This document shows positions 43,453 through 53,337 of a stretch of DNA of 64,000 bases, in pieces. The translations under genes and the position numbers were made by a program. This DNA is from Bacteroidia bacterium (GTDB lineage Bacteria; Bacteroidota; Bacteroidia; Bacteroidales; Paludibacteraceae), in assembly GCA_009929375.1 (NCBI GenBank), contig SAAO01000027.1, positions 1 to 64,000 of the forward strand, in the 5' to 3' direction. Every line of letters begins with the position of its first letter. The stretch's first letter is position 1. The notes below the pieces were generated by a model. The model was given only the letters and a program-made list of their open reading frames with translations, did no database searches and was not told where the DNA came from.

Positions 43453-45639
43453 ATGGCCACACATTCTGTATTGACCGAACATTTGAAAAAACACTTTGGC
43501 TTCGATGGTTTCAAAGGCAATCAGGAGGCAATTATTCAAAATGTTCTGGAAGGAAGAGATACCTTTGTACTTATGCCCACAGGAGGGGGTAAGTCACTGT
43601 GTTATCAGCTTCCATCGCTTTTGATGGATGGAACGGCCATAGTTATTTCGCCACTCATTGCCCTGATGAAAAATCAGGTAGATGCCATGCGGAATTTCAG
43701 CGAGGAAGATGGAATTGCTCATTTTATCAATTCATCGCTCACACGTCAGGCCATCGATCAGGTAAAGGCCGACATTGTTTCGGGAAAAACAAAACTGCTT
43801 TATGTAGCCCCCGAATCGCTTACAAAAGAAGAAAACATTGAGTTTCTTAAACAACTGAAAATATCGTTTTACGCGGTGGACGAAGCACACTGTATTTCGG
43901 AATGGGGACACGATTTCCGGCCCGAATACCGCAGAATACGACCCATTATCAACGAAATAGGTCACGCGCCACTGATTGCGCTTACAGCTACTGCCACTCC
44001 AAAGGTACAACACGATATACAGAAGAACCTCGGCATGCTAAACGCCAATGTGTTCAAATCGTCGTTCAACAGGGCCAATCTTTATTACGAAGTGCGCCCA
44101 AAAACGAAAGATGTAGAAAAAGATTTAATTAAATATATTCGCTCTCAGGCAAATAAATCGGGTATTATTTATTGTCTGAGTCGCAAAAAAGTGGAAGAGC
44201 TGGCCGAAACGCTCAGCATGAATGGCATATCCTGCCTTCCTTATCACGCCGGAATGGATTCGGCTGTAAGAAGTGAAAATCAGGACAAGTTCCTGATGGA
44301 AAAAGTGCAGGTTATAGTGGCCACCATAGCTTTTGGAATGGGTATCGACAAACCTGATGTGCGTTTTGTGATTCATTACGACATGCCCAAAAGCCTCGAA
44401 GGCTACTATCAGGAAACCGGCCGCGGTGGACGTGATGGAGGCGAAGGTCAGTGTATTGCATTTTATGCATACAAGGATCTGGACAAACTTCGTAAATTTA
44501 TGCAGGGTAAACCTGTAGCTGAACAGGAAATAGGCAACCAGTTATTGCTGGAAACACAGGCCTATGCCGAGTCATCAGTATGCAGAAGAAAGTTGCTGTT
44601 ACACTATTTTGGAGAAGAGTATGAAAATGATAACTGTGCATGTTGTGATAACTGTATGAAACCAAAGAAAACAATTGAAGGACAAGAGCTCCTTACACTG
44701 GTTTTTGAAACCATTCTGGCTGTTCGTGAAAAGTTTAAAGCCGAACACATTGTTGACATTTTAAAAGGAAATGAAACTTCGGATGTAAAATCGTATCAAC
44801 ACGACGAACTCGAAACTTTTTCCTCAGCATCCGACGAAGACGAAAAGCTGCTTCATGCTGTTATTCGTCAGGCTATGCTGGCCGGATTCCTTTCGAAAGA
44901 TATTGAAAATTACGGTCTGCTGAAAATAACAGCAGCAGGTAAAGCCTACATAAAAAAACCAACGCCTTTCCCTGTGGTGAAAGACAATGAGTTTGAAGAT
45001 GAGGACGAAGAAACTACTGTAAAAAGCAGTGGCGGCACCTGTGCTGCCGACGATGTACTTTTCTCAATTCTGAAAGATTTGAGAAAAAAGCTTTCGAAGA
45101 AATTAGAAGTACCACCATTTGTAATCTTCCAGGATCCATCGCTCGAAGCAATGGCTACCACCTACCCTATTTCAATGGACGAACTTCAGAACATTCCGGG
45201 TGTGGGCGCAGGAAAAGCCAAACGTTACGGCGAGGAATTCCTGAAAGTCATCAAAGAACATGTGCGCGAAAACGAAATTATTCGCCCCGAAGACCTGCGT
45301 GTACGCACAGTAGCCAACAAATCGAAGCTTAAAGTATCTATTATACAGTCTATCGATCGCAAAATTGCGCTCGACGACATAGCAATGGCCAAAGGTCTTG
45401 AAATATCAGAATTGCTCGACGAAATTGAAGCCATTGTATATTCGGGAACCAAAATCAACATCGACTACTTCCTCGACGAAGTAATGGACCCCGATCGTGT
45501 GGATGAAATTTTTGAGTATTTCAATTCTGCCGAAACAGACAAAATTGAACCAGCTCTTCGTGAGCTTGGCGAAGATGATTTCAGCGAAGAAGAAATCCGC
45601 CTTGTACGCATTAAATTCCTTTCCGAGATAGGAAACTAA
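43453..45639 (+). CDS. recQ: ATP-dependent DNA helicase RecQ
   Basis: 728 aa from ATG 43453; the in-frame TTG at 43435 is less likely. Superfamily 2, 3'-5' helicase in recombination and fork repair. Walker A PTGGGKSL (42-49), DEAH box (143-146) with WGHDFRPEYR, motif VI QETGRGGRDG, zinc-binding cysteines in CRRKLLLHYF and CACCDNC, RQC winged helix, then an HRDC domain (about 540-620, MDELQNIPGVGAGKAKRYG). About 100 extra C-terminal residues (to FLSEIGN) form a helical domain seen in Bacteroidetes RecQ. An acidic linker (EFEDEDEETT) precedes HRDC. Confidence 0.95.
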   Translation: MATHSVLTEHLKKHFGFDGFKGNQEAIIQNVLEGRDTFVLMPTGGGKSLCYQLPSLLMDGTAIVISPLIALMKNQVDAMRNFSEEDGIAHFINSSLTRQAIDQVKADIVSGKTKLLYVAPESLTKEENIEFLKQLKISFYAVDEAHCISEWGHDFRPEYRRIRPIINEIGHAPLIALTATATPKVQHDIQKNLGMLNANVFKSSFNRANLYYEVRPKTKDVEKDLIKYIRSQANKSGIIYCLSRKKVEELAETLSMNGISCLPYHAGMDSAVRSENQDKFLMEKVQVIVATIAFGMGIDKPDVRFVIHYDMPKSLEGYYQETGRGGRDGGEGQCIAFYAYKDLDKLRKFMQGKPVAEQEIGNQLLLETQAYAESSVCRRKLLLHYFGEEYENDNCACCDNCMKPKKTIEGQELLTLVFETILAVREKFKAEHIVDILKGNETSDVKSYQHDELETFSSASDEDEKLLHAVIRQAMLAGFLSKDIENYGLLKITAAGKAYIKKPTPFPVVKDNEFEDEDEETTVKSSGGTCAADDVLFSILKDLRKKLSKKLEVPPFVIFQDPSLEAMATTYPISMDELQNIPGVGAGKAKRYGEEFLKVIKEHVRENEIIRPEDLRVRTVANKSKLKVSIIQSIDRKIALDDIAMAKGLEISELLDEIEAIVYSGTKINIDYFLDEVMDPDRVDEIFEYFNSAETDKIEPALRELGEDDFSEEEIRLVRIKFLSEIGN

Positions 45640-45663
45640 TTATTCATGAGAAACGTCAAAGAA

Positions 45664-45693
45664 AAGCCCTGAAATCATATGATTTCAGGGCTT
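45664..45693. terminator. Bidirectional terminator, recQ / glnS
   Basis: A perfect 30-bp palindrome with arms AAGCCCTGAAATCAT and ATGATTTCAGGGCTT, shared by the converging recQ and glnS genes; moderate T-richness follows on the recQ side. Confidence 0.85.
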
Positions 45694-45720
45694 CATTTTA
45701 TCTGTTGCTACTTCCGGCAA

Positions 45721-47412
45721 TTATTTCTGCTGTTCCTTAGCCCAGCTGTCTTTCAGCGACACGGTACGGTTGAAAACGAGCTGTCCGGGTTTTGTATCTG
45801 GATCCACATTGAAGTAACCAATTCGCTGGAACTGGAAATGATCGAGTGCTTTGGCATTAGCCAGCGAAGGTTCCACATAGCATTCGGTCAACACTTTCAG
45901 CGAATCGGGATTCAGCAAATCGCGGAAGTCACGCGGATCGGCCGAAGGATTCTCCACACTGAACAAACGGTCATACAAACGAACCTCAGCTTTCAGCGCA
46001 TGCGCAGCCGAAACCCAGTGAAGCGTACCTTTTACCTTGCGGTTTGCATCGGGCATACCACTTCTGGTTTGATCATCGTACTCGCAATAAATTTCTTCGA
46101 TATTGCCTTCAGCATCCTTTTTACAGCCTGTACATTTTACAATATATGCACTTTTCAGACGCACTTCCTGACCGGGAGTCATACGGAAGAATTTCTTCGG
46201 AGCATCTTCCATAAAGTCCTCACGCTCTATGTACAATTCGCGACTGAACGGAATCTGACGTGAACCTGCACTTTCATCCTCGGGATTGTTGATAGTATCC
46301 ATCATCTCGGTTTTACCTTCGGGATAATTGGTTACAATCAGTTTGACAGGATTAATCACAGCATTTACGCGGGTTGCTGTTTTGTTCAGACTTTCGCGCA
46401 CAGCATGTTCGAGCAGACCTATATCGTTCTGAGCTTCGAATTTGGTATAACCGATTTTGTCGATAAAATTATGTATGGCATCAGGCGAATAACCGCGACG
46501 ACGCAAACCACCGATAGTCGGCATGCGGGGATCGTCCCAACCGCGTACCAGTCCTTCCTGCACGAGCTGAAGCATTTTACGCTTACTCATTACAGTATAA
46601 GTGAGGTTCAGACGGTTGAATTCAATCTGACGGGGGCGATAATCCGAATCCTTGAACTGATCGATAAACCAGTCGTAGAGCGGACGATGCACCTCAAACT
46701 CAAGCGTACAAAGCGAGTGAGTTACTCCTTCGAAATAGTCCGACTGACCATGCGCATAGTCATACATTGGATAAGCTTTCCATGTATATCCGGTGCGGTG
46801 GTGTGGATGCGAAGTAATCACACGGTACATAATAGGATCGCGGAAGTGCATATTTGATGAAGCCATGTCGATTTTGGCACGCAACACCATAGCACCTTCG
46901 GGAATTTCACCCTTATTCATTTTTTCGAAAAGCGCGAGATTCTCTTCTACAGGACGATTGCGGTAAGGACTTTCAGTACCGGGTACTGTGGGAGTTCCTT
47001 TTTGTTTTGCAATATCCTCAGCCGATTGTTCGTCGACATACGCTTTTCCTTTTTTGATAAGTTCAACAGCAAGATCCCAGAGTTGCTGGAAATAGTCCGA
47101 AGCATAATAAATGTTCGCCCACTGGTAGCCGAGCCACTGGATATCTTCCTGAATGGACTCCACATACTCCACATCCTCTTTTACAGGATTTGTATCGTCG
47201 AAGCGAAGGTTACAAATACCTCCGTAGTTACGTGCAATACCGAAATCGAGGCAAATAGCCTTGGCATGTCCGATATGCAGGTAGCCGTTGGGCTCCGGCG
47301 GAAAACGGGTCTGAATACGTCCACCGTTTTTACCTTCCTTCAAATCCTGCTCCACAAAAGTCTCAATAAAATTCAGACTTTTCTTTGGTGCTTCTTCGTT
47401 TTTAATTTCCAT
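45721..47412 (-). CDS. glnS: Glutaminyl-tRNA synthetase
   Basis: 563 aa class I synthetase charging tRNA-Gln. HIGH motif HIGH at 46-49 within PPEPNGYLHIGHAKA, and the KMSKS equivalent MSKRK in LTYTVMSKRKMLQLV. Beta-barrel anticodon domains follow from about residue 340. A direct GlnRS means this organism need not rely on the amidotransferase route. Last gene of lpxD-lpxC/fabZ-lpxA-glnS, 38 bp after lpxA. Confidence 0.95.
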   Translation of the reverse strand: MEIKNEEAPKKSLNFIETFVEQDLKEGKNGGRIQTRFPPEPNGYLHIGHAKAICLDFGIARNYGGICNLRFDDTNPVKEDVEYVESIQEDIQWLGYQWANIYYASDYFQQLWDLAVELIKKGKAYVDEQSAEDIAKQKGTPTVPGTESPYRNRPVEENLALFEKMNKGEIPEGAMVLRAKIDMASSNMHFRDPIMYRVITSHPHHRTGYTWKAYPMYDYAHGQSDYFEGVTHSLCTLEFEVHRPLYDWFIDQFKDSDYRPRQIEFNRLNLTYTVMSKRKMLQLVQEGLVRGWDDPRMPTIGGLRRRGYSPDAIHNFIDKIGYTKFEAQNDIGLLEHAVRESLNKTATRVNAVINPVKLIVTNYPEGKTEMMDTINNPEDESAGSRQIPFSRELYIEREDFMEDAPKKFFRMTPGQEVRLKSAYIVKCTGCKKDAEGNIEEIYCEYDDQTRSGMPDANRKVKGTLHWVSAAHALKAEVRLYDRLFSVENPSADPRDFRDLLNPDSLKVLTECYVEPSLANAKALDHFQFQRIGYFNVDPDTKPGQLVFNRTVSLKDSWAKEQQK

Positions 47413-47450
47413 ATTTATTTAATTCTGAGATAAAAAGACTTTTTCAGAGA

Positions 47451-48233
47451 TTATTTTTCGAAATAACCTTTCAGTATTCCACGTGGTGAGTTTTTGATAA
47501 AGAGAAGAATCTCGTCACGTTCCTTGGTGGCAGGAAGTTCAGTCATAATGCGTTCAACCGCATTGCTGGTATTCATTCCCGAAAGGAAAATATAGCGATA
47601 TACATCCTGAATATCACGAATCTGCTCGTTGGTATATCCGCGACGACGCAGACCAATAGAGTTGATACCTGCATACGAAAGCGGATCACGACCGGCAGTA
47701 ATAAACGGAGGTACATCCTTGGTGACACGTGAGCCACCCTGAATCATTACGTGAGCTCCGATACGTGTAAACTGATGCACCAGAATGCCACCGCTCAGGA
47801 TAGCATAATCATCAACCTCCACTTCACCAGCCAGTTGAGTGGCATTCGACATGATCACATGATTACCCACCACACAATCGTGTGCCACATGACAATAAGC
47901 CATCAGCAGACAGTTGTCACCAACCACAGTTTTTCCTTTGGCTGCTGTACCACGGTTAATAGTCACACATTCGCGCAATGTGGTGTTGTCACCAATAACG
48001 GCCAGTGTATCTTCACCTTTGAATTTCAGGTCCTGTGGAATAGCACCCACTACAGCACCCGGAAAGATAGTACAGTTTTTACCGATGCGTGAACCTTCGA
48101 GAATAGTTACGTTGGGACCGATACGGGTTCCTTCGCCGATTTCCACATTTTTATCGATGGTTACAAAAGGCTCAATAACTACCGAGGGAGCAATTTTTGC
48201 GTCAGGGTGAATATATGCAAGAGGTTGTTTCAT
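47451..48233 (-). CDS. lpxA: UDP-N-acetylglucosamine acyltransferase
   Basis: 260 aa left-handed beta-helix trimer that puts 3-hydroxyacyl from ACP on UDP-GlcNAc, the first lipid A step. Hexapeptide repeats run from about 12 to 185 (IAPSVV, IGEGTR, IGPNVT and so on); catalytic-site histidines H115 and H118 in AYCHVAHDC correspond to the E. coli H122/H125 pair. The C-terminal helical domain has GLRRRGYTNEQI, typical of LpxA. Third gene in the lipid A operon, 121 bp after lpxC-fabZ. Confidence 0.95.
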   Translation of the reverse strand: MKQPLAYIHPDAKIAPSVVIEPFVTIDKNVEIGEGTRIGPNVTILEGSRIGKNCTIFPGAVVGAIPQDLKFKGEDTLAVIGDNTTLRECVTINRGTAAKGKTVVGDNCLLMAYCHVAHDCVVGNHVIMSNATQLAGEVEVDDYAILSGGILVHQFTRIGAHVMIQGGSRVTKDVPPFITAGRDPLSYAGINSIGLRRRGYTNEQIRDIQDVYRYIFLSGMNTSNAVERIMTELPATKERDEILLFIKNSPRGILKGYFEK

Positions 48234-48354
48234 TCTTTAGTCCGGTTTTTATATAATTAAGTTATTCGTTTACTTTTTTAGTTGATCAGTTGATTCGGGG
48301 CAGAAGCTTACTTTACCGGAAAAATCCCGTTTGCAAAGCTCCTGTTTTATTTTT

Positions 48355-49734
48355 CTATTTATTTTTAATGATCTGAGCCATAAATTCAGCTTCGGCCACA
48401 ATTTTACCCCCCACAAAGGCATGACCTTTCATTATGGCACAACCACGACGCATGGGTTCGGGCATTTCGAGGCGGAAAATAAGCGTATCGCCGGGCACCA
48501 CTTTCTGACGGAACTTCACATTGTCGATTTTCATGAAGTAAGTGGAGTACTTTTCAGCATCTTCGAGTCCGTTGAGAATCATTATTCCTCCGGTCTGAGC
48601 CATAGCTTCGACCAGTAAAACACCGGGCATTACAGGTTCTTCGGGAAAATGTCCCTGAAAGAATGTTTCGTTACCTGTTACATTTTTCACGCCCACCACC
48701 ACATTGCTGCGAATTTCAATTACCTTATCCACCAACAGGAAAGGCCAGCGGTGAGGTAAAAGCTTTTTGATGCCGTTGATATCGAGTACAGGAGCCAGCG
48801 TGTCGTCGTAAACGGGCGCCATCACTTCCTGTTTTTTAATTTCTTTACGGATAAGTTTAGCCATATCGGTATTCACCTTATGACCGGGATAACGGGCAAT
48901 CACTTTGCCCTTGATAGGTTTTCCGATAAGCGAGAGGTCGCCAATCACGTCGAGCAGTTTGTGACGGGCAGGCTCGTTTTCGTAGTTGAGTTCGCGGAGA
49001 TAACCGGGTTTCGAAGCATCAATCTTATCCTGATGCAGTTTTTCGGTCAGCGCATCCATGCGGTCCTGTGGCATTACTTCATCGTAAATAACCATGGCGT
49101 TTTTCAGATCACCGCCCTTGATCAGGTTCATATTGAGCAAAGGTTCAATTTCGCGAACGAAGACGAAGGTACGGGCTGAAGCGATTTCGGTGGCAAAATC
49201 TTCGAGATTGTCGAGCGAGGCAAACTGATTGCCAAGTACAGGTGATTTAAAGCCGATATGCACATCGAGACTGAAAGTGTCGTCGGGCAACAGTGTTATT
49301 TTCGAGCCCGTTTCGGGGATGGTATATTCAATTTTTTTGCGTACAATAAAATAATCTTTTTCGGCAGCTTGCTCTTGAACACCCGCTTCCTGTATTTTTT
49401 GAACAAAGAATTTCGCACTACCGTCGAGAATAGGAAATTCGGGAGCATTGACCTCGAGTAAGCAATTGTCAATACCGAAAGCATGCAATGCTGCCAGAGC
49501 GTGTTCTACGGTACTTACCTGCACATCGCCTTTTTGCAATACAGTGCCACGCACAGTGTGAGTCACATTTTCGGCCAATGCTTCGATAATGGTTTGTTCA
49601 GGCAAATCGACACGTTTGATTTTGATGCCGTGGTTTTCGGGTGCCGGTACAAACGTCAGAATGATATCAAGACCCGTATGCAATCCTTTTCCTTCGAACG
49701 AAAAGGACGATTTTAATGTTTTTTGTTTCGACAT
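48355..49734 (-). CDS. lpxC/fabZ: Fused LpxC deacetylase - FabZ dehydratase
   Basis: 459 aa. The N-terminal part (about 1-295) is LpxC, the zinc deacetylase committing to lipid A: HTGLDIILTF, zinc His in VEHALAALHAFG, and RHKLLDVIGDLSLIG with further zinc ligands. The C-terminal part (about 315-459) is FabZ, the 3-hydroxyacyl-ACP dehydratase: LPHRWPFLLVDKVIE and catalytic His/Glu in GHFPEEPVMPGVLLVEAMAQ. The fusion is a known Bacteroidetes trait that couples lipid A and fatty acid synthesis at the 3-hydroxyacyl-ACP branch point. Middle of the lpx operon. Confidence 0.96.
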   Translation of the reverse strand: MSKQKTLKSSFSFEGKGLHTGLDIILTFVPAPENHGIKIKRVDLPEQTIIEALAENVTHTVRGTVLQKGDVQVSTVEHALAALHAFGIDNCLLEVNAPEFPILDGSAKFFVQKIQEAGVQEQAAEKDYFIVRKKIEYTIPETGSKITLLPDDTFSLDVHIGFKSPVLGNQFASLDNLEDFATEIASARTFVFVREIEPLLNMNLIKGGDLKNAMVIYDEVMPQDRMDALTEKLHQDKIDASKPGYLRELNYENEPARHKLLDVIGDLSLIGKPIKGKVIARYPGHKVNTDMAKLIRKEIKKQEVMAPVYDDTLAPVLDINGIKKLLPHRWPFLLVDKVIEIRSNVVVGVKNVTGNETFFQGHFPEEPVMPGVLLVEAMAQTGGIMILNGLEDAEKYSTYFMKIDNVKFRQKVVPGDTLIFRLEMPEPMRRGCAIMKGHAFVGGKIVAEAEFMAQIIKNK

Positions 49735-49782
49735 ATTTTGAATAATAACCGGTTCGTTGGCTTGCCATTTCCGGTTCTGCTC

Positions 49783-50826
49783 TTATTTGTTTTTATTCTC
49801 GAGTTCGGCCACTTTCTTTTGCAGTTCGAAAACTGTTTTCTGGAGCTCGGGCAGATTTTTGTACACCACTGTGGAACGTCTGAAGTTTCCCACAGCTATG
49901 GCGGGATAACCCTGCCATGCCTGTCCTCCGGCTTTTATGGAATTAGCCACACCTGTCTGCGCTCCAAGAATTGTGCCATCGGCAATCTGCAGGTGACCAG
50001 CCACACCGGTTTGCCCTGCAAATATACATTGTTTGCCTATTTTTGTAGAACCAGCCACACCGCTCTGTGAAGCAATCACAGTATTTTCGCCAATTTCCAC
50101 GTTATGGGCAATCTGCACCAGATTGTCGAGCTTCACGCCCTTTCTGATCATCGTGCTTCCCAGCGTGGCGCGATCTATGGTAGTGTTGGCACCAATTTCC
50201 ACATCGTCTTCAATCACCACATTACCCATTTGAGGTATTTTGCGGTACGAACCATCTTCCGAAGGAGCAAAGCCAAAACCATCCGAACCAATCACTACGC
50301 CCGAATGAAATATGCAGTTATTTCCTATTTTACAATCCTGATATACATGCACACCGGCATATAGTTTTACATTATCGCCCAACTGCACATTGTCGCCCAG
50401 GGTGCTGCCCGACAGAATTTGTACATTTTTGCCTATGCGAACACCATCGCCCACACTTACAAAAGGAGCGATATAAGCATTCTCACCTATCTGCGCCGAC
50501 TCCGACACAAATGCCTGTGGCGAGATACCCGATTTGCGGGGTTTAGCCTGTTCTACTACCGAAAGCAGAAAAGCCAGTGACTCGTAAGCATTTGCAACCC
50601 TTATCAGTGTGGCTTTCACCGCACGTTCGGGCACAAAATCGTTGTTTACAAGTATAATACTTGCATTGCTGTCGTAAATATACTGGCTGTATTTTGGATT
50701 CGATAAGAAACTGAGTGTACCGGGTTGCCCCTCTTCAATCTTCGAAAAATTGCTTACGCGAACTGTCGCATCGCCCTCTACTTTTCCCTGTATAAAATCA
50801 GCAATTTGTTGAGCTGTAAACTCCAT
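49783..50826 (-). CDS. lpxD: UDP-3-O-acylglucosamine N-acyltransferase
   Basis: 347 aa trimeric acyltransferase, third lipid A step. N-terminal uridine-binding domain (1-100, with [21 protein letters not shown]), hexapeptide beta-helix (about 105-290) with catalytic His in [13 protein letters not shown], and a C-terminal helix rich in Lys/Glu. First gene of lpxD-lpxC/fabZ-lpxA-glnS; its promoter is 18 bp upstream. Confidence 0.95.
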   Translation of the reverse strand: MEFTAQQIADFIQGKVEGDATVRVSNFSKIEEGQPGTLSFLSNPKYSQYIYDSNASIILVNNDFVPERAVKATLIRVANAYESLAFLLSVVEQAKPRKSGISPQAFVSESAQIGENAYIAPFVSVGDGVRIGKNVQILSGSTLGDNVQLGDNVKLYAGVHVYQDCKIGNNCIFHSGVVIGSDGFGFAPSEDGSYRKIPQMGNVVIEDDVEIGANTTIDRATLGSTMIRKGVKLDNLVQIAHNVEIGENTVIASQSGVAGSTKIGKQCIFAGQTGVAGHLQIADGTILGAQTGVANSIKAGGQAWQGYPAIAVGNFRRSTVVYKNLPELQKTVFELQKKVAELENKNK

Positions 50827-50843
50827 ATATAAAAATTTGGGTG

Positions 50844-50851
50844 CAAAAGTA
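50844..50851 (-). promoter_or_regulatory. -7 promoter element of the lpx operon
   Basis: TACTTTTG on the minus strand, 18-25 bp ahead of the lpxD start. Confidence 0.65.
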
Positions 50852-50951
50852 CTAAACTATTTCCAATTTTGTGACAATTTGTTTATTGGAAATGAAGTTT
50901 TTGTTAATTATTAAATAAAAATAAAACGGAATGACAGAATATTCACCATTT

Positions 50952-51012
50952 TGTGTTTCGCGTTTCGCGTTCCGTGTTCCGCGTTTTGTGTTTCGTGTTT
51001 CGTGTTTCGTAT
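50952..51012. repeat. GTGTTTCG-type tandem low-complexity block
   Basis: About 60 bp of degenerate 7- to 9-bp units (GTGTTTCGC, GTTCCGC, GTGTTTCGT). The rest of the 307-bp gap 50827-51133 holds two further simple stretches: TTTGAAAATTTGGAATTTGAG-like purine-rich units at about 51020-51060, and TATCAACTNTCAACT-like units at about 51098-51140 running into the 3' end of the HD gene. No gene seen in the gap. Confidence 0.75.
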
Positions 51013-51133
51013 CTCAAGAGATTTGAAAATTTGGAATTTGAGATTTGAAGATTTTGAGTTTCATAAGTGAATCTCAATTAATCAAGCGACCCTCATTATC
51101 AATTGTCAATTTTCCATTATCAACTATCAACTG

Positions 51134-52366
51134 TCAACTGAATTTGTAATAACAAAAGAAATGCTTCTCCACTCTTTTGGTCAGCACACTAATGTTCAGC
51201 ATATCCGAAGCATCAGTCACATCCATTATTGTTCCATCCTTCATCAGAATATTGATGTTTTCATCTTCGGGGCTGTAAGTATCAGTACTTACAAGCTCAT
51301 CACCCATAAAATACTGTGCTTCCTTTTTATTAACGCCAAAGTGCTGCATGTATTGCTGAAGATATTCATTTTGCTTTTCTTGAGTGAGTGCTTCAGCATT
51401 AATTTCCACCTTAAAGAGCCTGCGGTTTGTAAAGTCGCGGCAAAGAGTGGACAAGACCATGTCATCATGACTACTCCATACCTTTATGGCGCACACCAGA
51501 TCTGAATCGTCGAGCAGGGCAAACATTTCCAGTGCTTTATCCGATTGCCGGAAGCTGCCCCTGTCGAAAGTATTATACAGAAAAAACCGCAACGCAGGCG
51601 ATCCGAAGAGGTCGTGACCTGCAGCAGCCAGTTCTTTGGCACGTTTCAGTATATTCACCAGCATTTTTTCGGCAGCAACCGATGTTTTGTGCAGATAAAC
51701 CTGCCAGTACATCAGGCGGCGGGCCACCAGAAATTTTTCAATCGAATAAATACCCTTCACATCCACCACCAGTTTATCGTCGTGCACATTCAGCATTTTG
51801 ATAATGCGTGCAGCGCCGATAATGCCCTCGCTCACGCCCGAGAAGAAACTGTCGCGGCTCAGATAATCGAGGCGGTCCATATCGAGCTGACCGGACACTA
51901 ACTGGTGCAGAAACTTTTTCGAATATTCATTTTTAAAAATACTCATGGCCATTTCAAGTTTCCCCTCAAGATGGTCGTTGAGTTTTTGCATCATCAGCAG
52001 CGATATTTCTTCGTGACTGATACCTTCGACCAGACTATGCTCCAGTGCATGCGAAAACGGCCCGTGTCCTATGTCGTGCAAGAGGATACAGGCGCGCACA
52101 GCTTCGGCTTCGGGAGGCGTAATTTCATGTCCCTGCTGACGGAGCTGCGTAATAGCTTCGCCCATTAGATGCATTGCACCCAAAGAATGTTGCATGCGGG
52201 TATGTTGTGCTCCGGGATATACGAACGACGAAAGTCCTAACTGCTTGATGCGGTGCAATCTCTGAAAATACGGATGCTGAATAATATCGTACAGAAAATC
52301 GTTAGGAATATTGATAAACCCGAATACCGGGTCGTTGATAATTTTTCGTTTGTTGGGCTTCTTCAT
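51134..52366 (-). CDS. HD-domain phosphohydrolase (dGTPase-like)
   Basis: 410 aa from ATG 52366; the longer start at 52390 overlaps the promoter and is rejected. HD superfamily: N-terminal metal site beginning YFQRLHRIKQLG, then QHSLGAMHLMGEA and LLHDIGHGPFSHALEH, the hallmark H...HD...D arrangement; DMDRLDYLSRDSFFSGV is typical of the SAMHD1/dGTPase-like branch. Probably hydrolyses a nucleotide (dNTP or similar). The C-terminal about 120 residues are less conserved. The 3' end lies in repeat-like TATCAACT sequence. Confidence 0.88.
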   Translation of the reverse strand: MKKPNKRKIINDPVFGFINIPNDFLYDIIQHPYFQRLHRIKQLGLSSFVYPGAQHTRMQHSLGAMHLMGEAITQLRQQGHEITPPEAEAVRACILLHDIGHGPFSHALEHSLVEGISHEEISLLMMQKLNDHLEGKLEMAMSIFKNEYSKKFLHQLVSGQLDMDRLDYLSRDSFFSGVSEGIIGAARIIKMLNVHDDKLVVDVKGIYSIEKFLVARRLMYWQVYLHKTSVAAEKMLVNILKRAKELAAAGHDLFGSPALRFFLYNTFDRGSFRQSDKALEMFALLDDSDLVCAIKVWSSHDDMVLSTLCRDFTNRRLFKVEINAEALTQEKQNEYLQQYMQHFGVNKKEAQYFMGDELVSTDTYSPEDENINILMKDGTIMDVTDASDMLNISVLTKRVEKHFFCYYKFS

Positions 52367-52387
52367 TGAATATGAATTATGAACCTG

Positions 52388-52395
52388 CAAAAATA
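52388..52395 (-). promoter_or_regulatory. -7 promoter element of the HD phosphohydrolase gene
   Basis: TATTTTTG on the minus strand, 22 bp before ATG 52366, which supports that start. Confidence 0.55.
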
Positions 52396-52462
52396 GTGAT
52401 AATATTTTGGATGCGATATTTTCAGGAACTTATAATGCCATTGGTTTTGTAAATATAACAAA

Positions 52463-52498
52463 GCAGCACTACCGGAGAGCGAACTCCTGTAGTGCTGC
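52463..52498 (-). terminator. Hairpin terminator after the DUF6266 gene
   Basis: GCAGCACTAC (52463-52472) and GTAGTGCTGC (52489-52498) form a stem with an inner GGAG/CTCC pairing; on the minus strand TTTGTTATATTT follows. Located 28 bp past the DUF6266 stop. Confidence 0.7.
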
Positions 52499-52525
52499 AA
52501 GGTTAACTAAACGGCACAATCTGTT

Positions 52526-53155
52526 TTACGCGAGTGGCAGGTAAACCGATTTGGTTACTTTGCTGCCATCGGCACGTGTAGCAAACAGATACACACCCAG
52601 GACGTCGTCGGCAACCACACCTTCCATCGGAATCAGAATAGTTGCCTCAGCATCTTCACCACGCGGCTGACGCTCAATCCACAATTCACCTGTACGGGTA
52701 AGTGCCAGCGCCACCATAATGTCGGTGCTACGATTCACCTGATTTTTGAGCGATGGCTTGTAGCCAATGCGAACACCCTCAGCCGAAATGCTTGCCGACT
52801 TTACAATCAGCGGAGCCATAGTGCCATTTGCCACCACCAGCTTTGAGTAATCCACAGCAGCCTCAGTGCCGCTCTTGTCAATTGCCGACTTCAGATTGAC
52901 TGCCATAAAAGCAGCAAATACTGAAGTTTCAGAGTCACGCTGTACAAATCCCTCTTCAGGAATACTGCCCAGCATGGGGAACAGTTGGCCGATAAGTTTA
53001 AATCCTCCGCGCTGCATTTGCTGCGCTTCCGAATTTGCGTCCCGACCTCCGAACGCTTTCGCCCGTACAACGTTTTTCGAACCCAATGACGAAGTAACAA
53101 AGTTACCCATCGTACCGGACATTTTTCCAGTCATCGGATTCTGACTTATAGCCAT
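52526..53155 (-). CDS. DUF6266-like protein
   Basis: 209 aa from ATG 53155; starts at 53182 and 53209 exist but lie too close to or inside the promoter at 53190-53197. The Gly/Lys-rich N-terminus NPMTGKMSGTMGNFVTSSLG followed by NVVRAKAF resembles the Bacteroidetes family DUF6266. Residues 50-95 are mixed helix, and 95-209 are beta-rich with TGELWIERQPRGEDAEATI and VLGVYLFATRADGSKVTKSVYLPLA. No signal peptide. Function unknown; the family often sits near mobile or surface-variable genes. Confidence 0.6.
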   Translation of the reverse strand: MAISQNPMTGKMSGTMGNFVTSSLGSKNVVRAKAFGGRDANSEAQQMQRGGFKLIGQLFPMLGSIPEEGFVQRDSETSVFAAFMAVNLKSAIDKSGTEAAVDYSKLVVANGTMAPLIVKSASISAEGVRIGYKPSLKNQVNRSTDIMVALALTRTGELWIERQPRGEDAEATILIPMEGVVADDVLGVYLFATRADGSKVTKSVYLPLA

Positions 53156-53189
53156 CTTTTTGGCATATTTTGTCTTAAACATTACGTTG

Positions 53190-53197
53190 CAAAGGTA
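53190..53197 (-). promoter_or_regulatory. -7 promoter element of the DUF6266 gene
   Basis: TACCTTTG on the minus strand, 35 bp ahead of ATG 53155. Confidence 0.6.
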
Positions 53198-53272
53198 GGG
53201 TAGCCGCAACGCTCTGTCATTAACCTAATGTTGAACCTAACCTGAGAAATACATATCCGGCACAAAACAAAA

Positions 53273-53305
53273 GCGCTAAATGTCTTTTTTATAGACATTT
53301 AGCGC
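53273..53305 (-). terminator. Rho-independent terminator after the orphan lipoprotein gene
   Basis: GCGCTAAATGTCT (53273-53285) and AGACATTTAGCGC (53293-53305) form a perfect 13-bp stem; on the minus strand it is followed by TTTTGTTTTG. Confidence 0.88.
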
Positions 53306-53337
53306 CGAAAGAGATTTCATATTTTTAATCTGTTATT

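Noticed and set aside
48355-49734. LpxC-FabZ fusion as a novelty
   Set aside because: The fusion is a known trait of Bacteroidetes, so it is annotated but not listed as a finding.
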